In this document: piece by piece, positions 5,441 to 5,563 of the stretch | Position numbering within the stretch: position 1 is the first letter of the stretch | Layout: every line of letters starts with the position of its first letter | DNA from: BOG-908 sp964244695 | GTDB taxonomy: Bacteria; Pseudomonadota; Alphaproteobacteria; Acetobacterales; Acetobacteraceae | Assembly (NCBI GenBank): GCA_964244695.1 | Contig: CAXTJZ010000236.1 | Location: 1-5,563 of the forward strand | DNA length: 5,563 nucleotides | Reading direction: 5' to 3' | Translations under genes and position numbers: made by a program | Notes under the pieces: model-generated | Told to the model about the DNA's origin: nothing | Databases searched by the model: none | The model's input: the letters and a program-made list of their open reading frames with translations, nothing else

Positions 5441-5563
5441 AAGAAAGCAGTCCTTTTTTTAAAAAAGGACAAAAAACCTTCACTCCGCTATTGCGCGCCT
5501 TTCCGCTGAACCGCCGACAGGGAGCAAAAGTTTTTTGCTTCTTTTTTTCAAAAAAGAAGGCCT
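5441..5563. repeat. Repeat copy R4, running off the window end
   Basis: R4 begins just after the TonB-like stop codon with AAGAAAGCAG (5441-5450), a 10-mer also present at 2228-2237 beside asd. It continues with an A/T hairpin (arms 5450-5459 and 5461-5470, GTCC/GGAC ends), an A-run, the core stem (CTCC 5483-5486 with GGAG 5521-5524, and CTATTG 5488-5493 with CGACAG 5515-5520), the right 13-nt block CAAAAGTTTTTTG, and a second A/T hairpin (arms 5538-5547 and 5550-5559). Its core is in the opposite orientation to that of R3: the GACAGGGAG half is on the right instead of the left. Confidence 0.85.
5483..5536 (+). terminator. Probable intrinsic terminator of the AI-2E/tonB-like unit
   Basis: The core stem (CTCC with GGAG, bulged G5487, then CTATTG paired to CGACAG with one mismatch and one G-U) is followed by CAAAAG and six T (5531-5536), about 45 nt after the TonB-like stop codon. 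The stem is weaker than in R3. The T-run lies 6 nt from its base. Confidence 0.5.

Overview
The window looks like chromosomal DNA from a high-GC alphaproteobacterium, most probably an acetic acid bacterium (Acetobacteraceae, Gluconacetobacter/Komagataeibacter-like). This rests on three things: GC-rich coding sequence, the protein families present, and A/T-rich hairpin repeats at gene ends of a kind I associate with that family. The placement is an inference, because no search could be run. I see five protein genes, all apparently intact, and no RNA gene, CRISPR array, transposase or phage gene.

Layout. Positions 1-278 hold no gene. They carry two copies of a modular inverted repeat (R1 and R2) around a short unique stretch. 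An inositol-monophosphatase-family gene follows on the minus strand (279-1100). It is divergent, across 110 bp, from asd (aspartate-semialdehyde dehydrogenase, 1211-2248, plus). asd converges on an XRE-type regulator gene (2356-3237, minus), and the gap between them is filled by a third repeat (R3) that reads as a bidirectional intrinsic terminator. An A/T-rich divergent control region (3238-3523) separates the regulator from a two-gene plus-strand unit: an AI-2E/PerM-type membrane protein (3524-4579) and, 12 bp later, a TonB-like energy-transducer protein (4592-5437). The window ends inside a fourth repeat (R4).

How the genes work together. asd acts in the aspartate pathway (lysine/diaminopimelate, methionine, threonine) and has no evident functional link to its neighbours. 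The XRE regulator is divergent from the AI-2E/tonB-like pair, so it is a candidate regulator of itself and of that envelope unit; this is inferred from position only.

The most interesting structure lies between the genes. The repeat copies share a layout: a short A/T hairpin, a 13-nt near-palindrome, and a GC-rich core stem. The A/T hairpins differ between copies by compensatory base pairs, which suggests that the fold is conserved. One copy appears to encode the C-terminal tail and stop codon of Asd. The first and last 37 bases of the window are perfect reverse complements of each other because both lie in this repeat. I found no clear sign of a wholly new multi-gene system.
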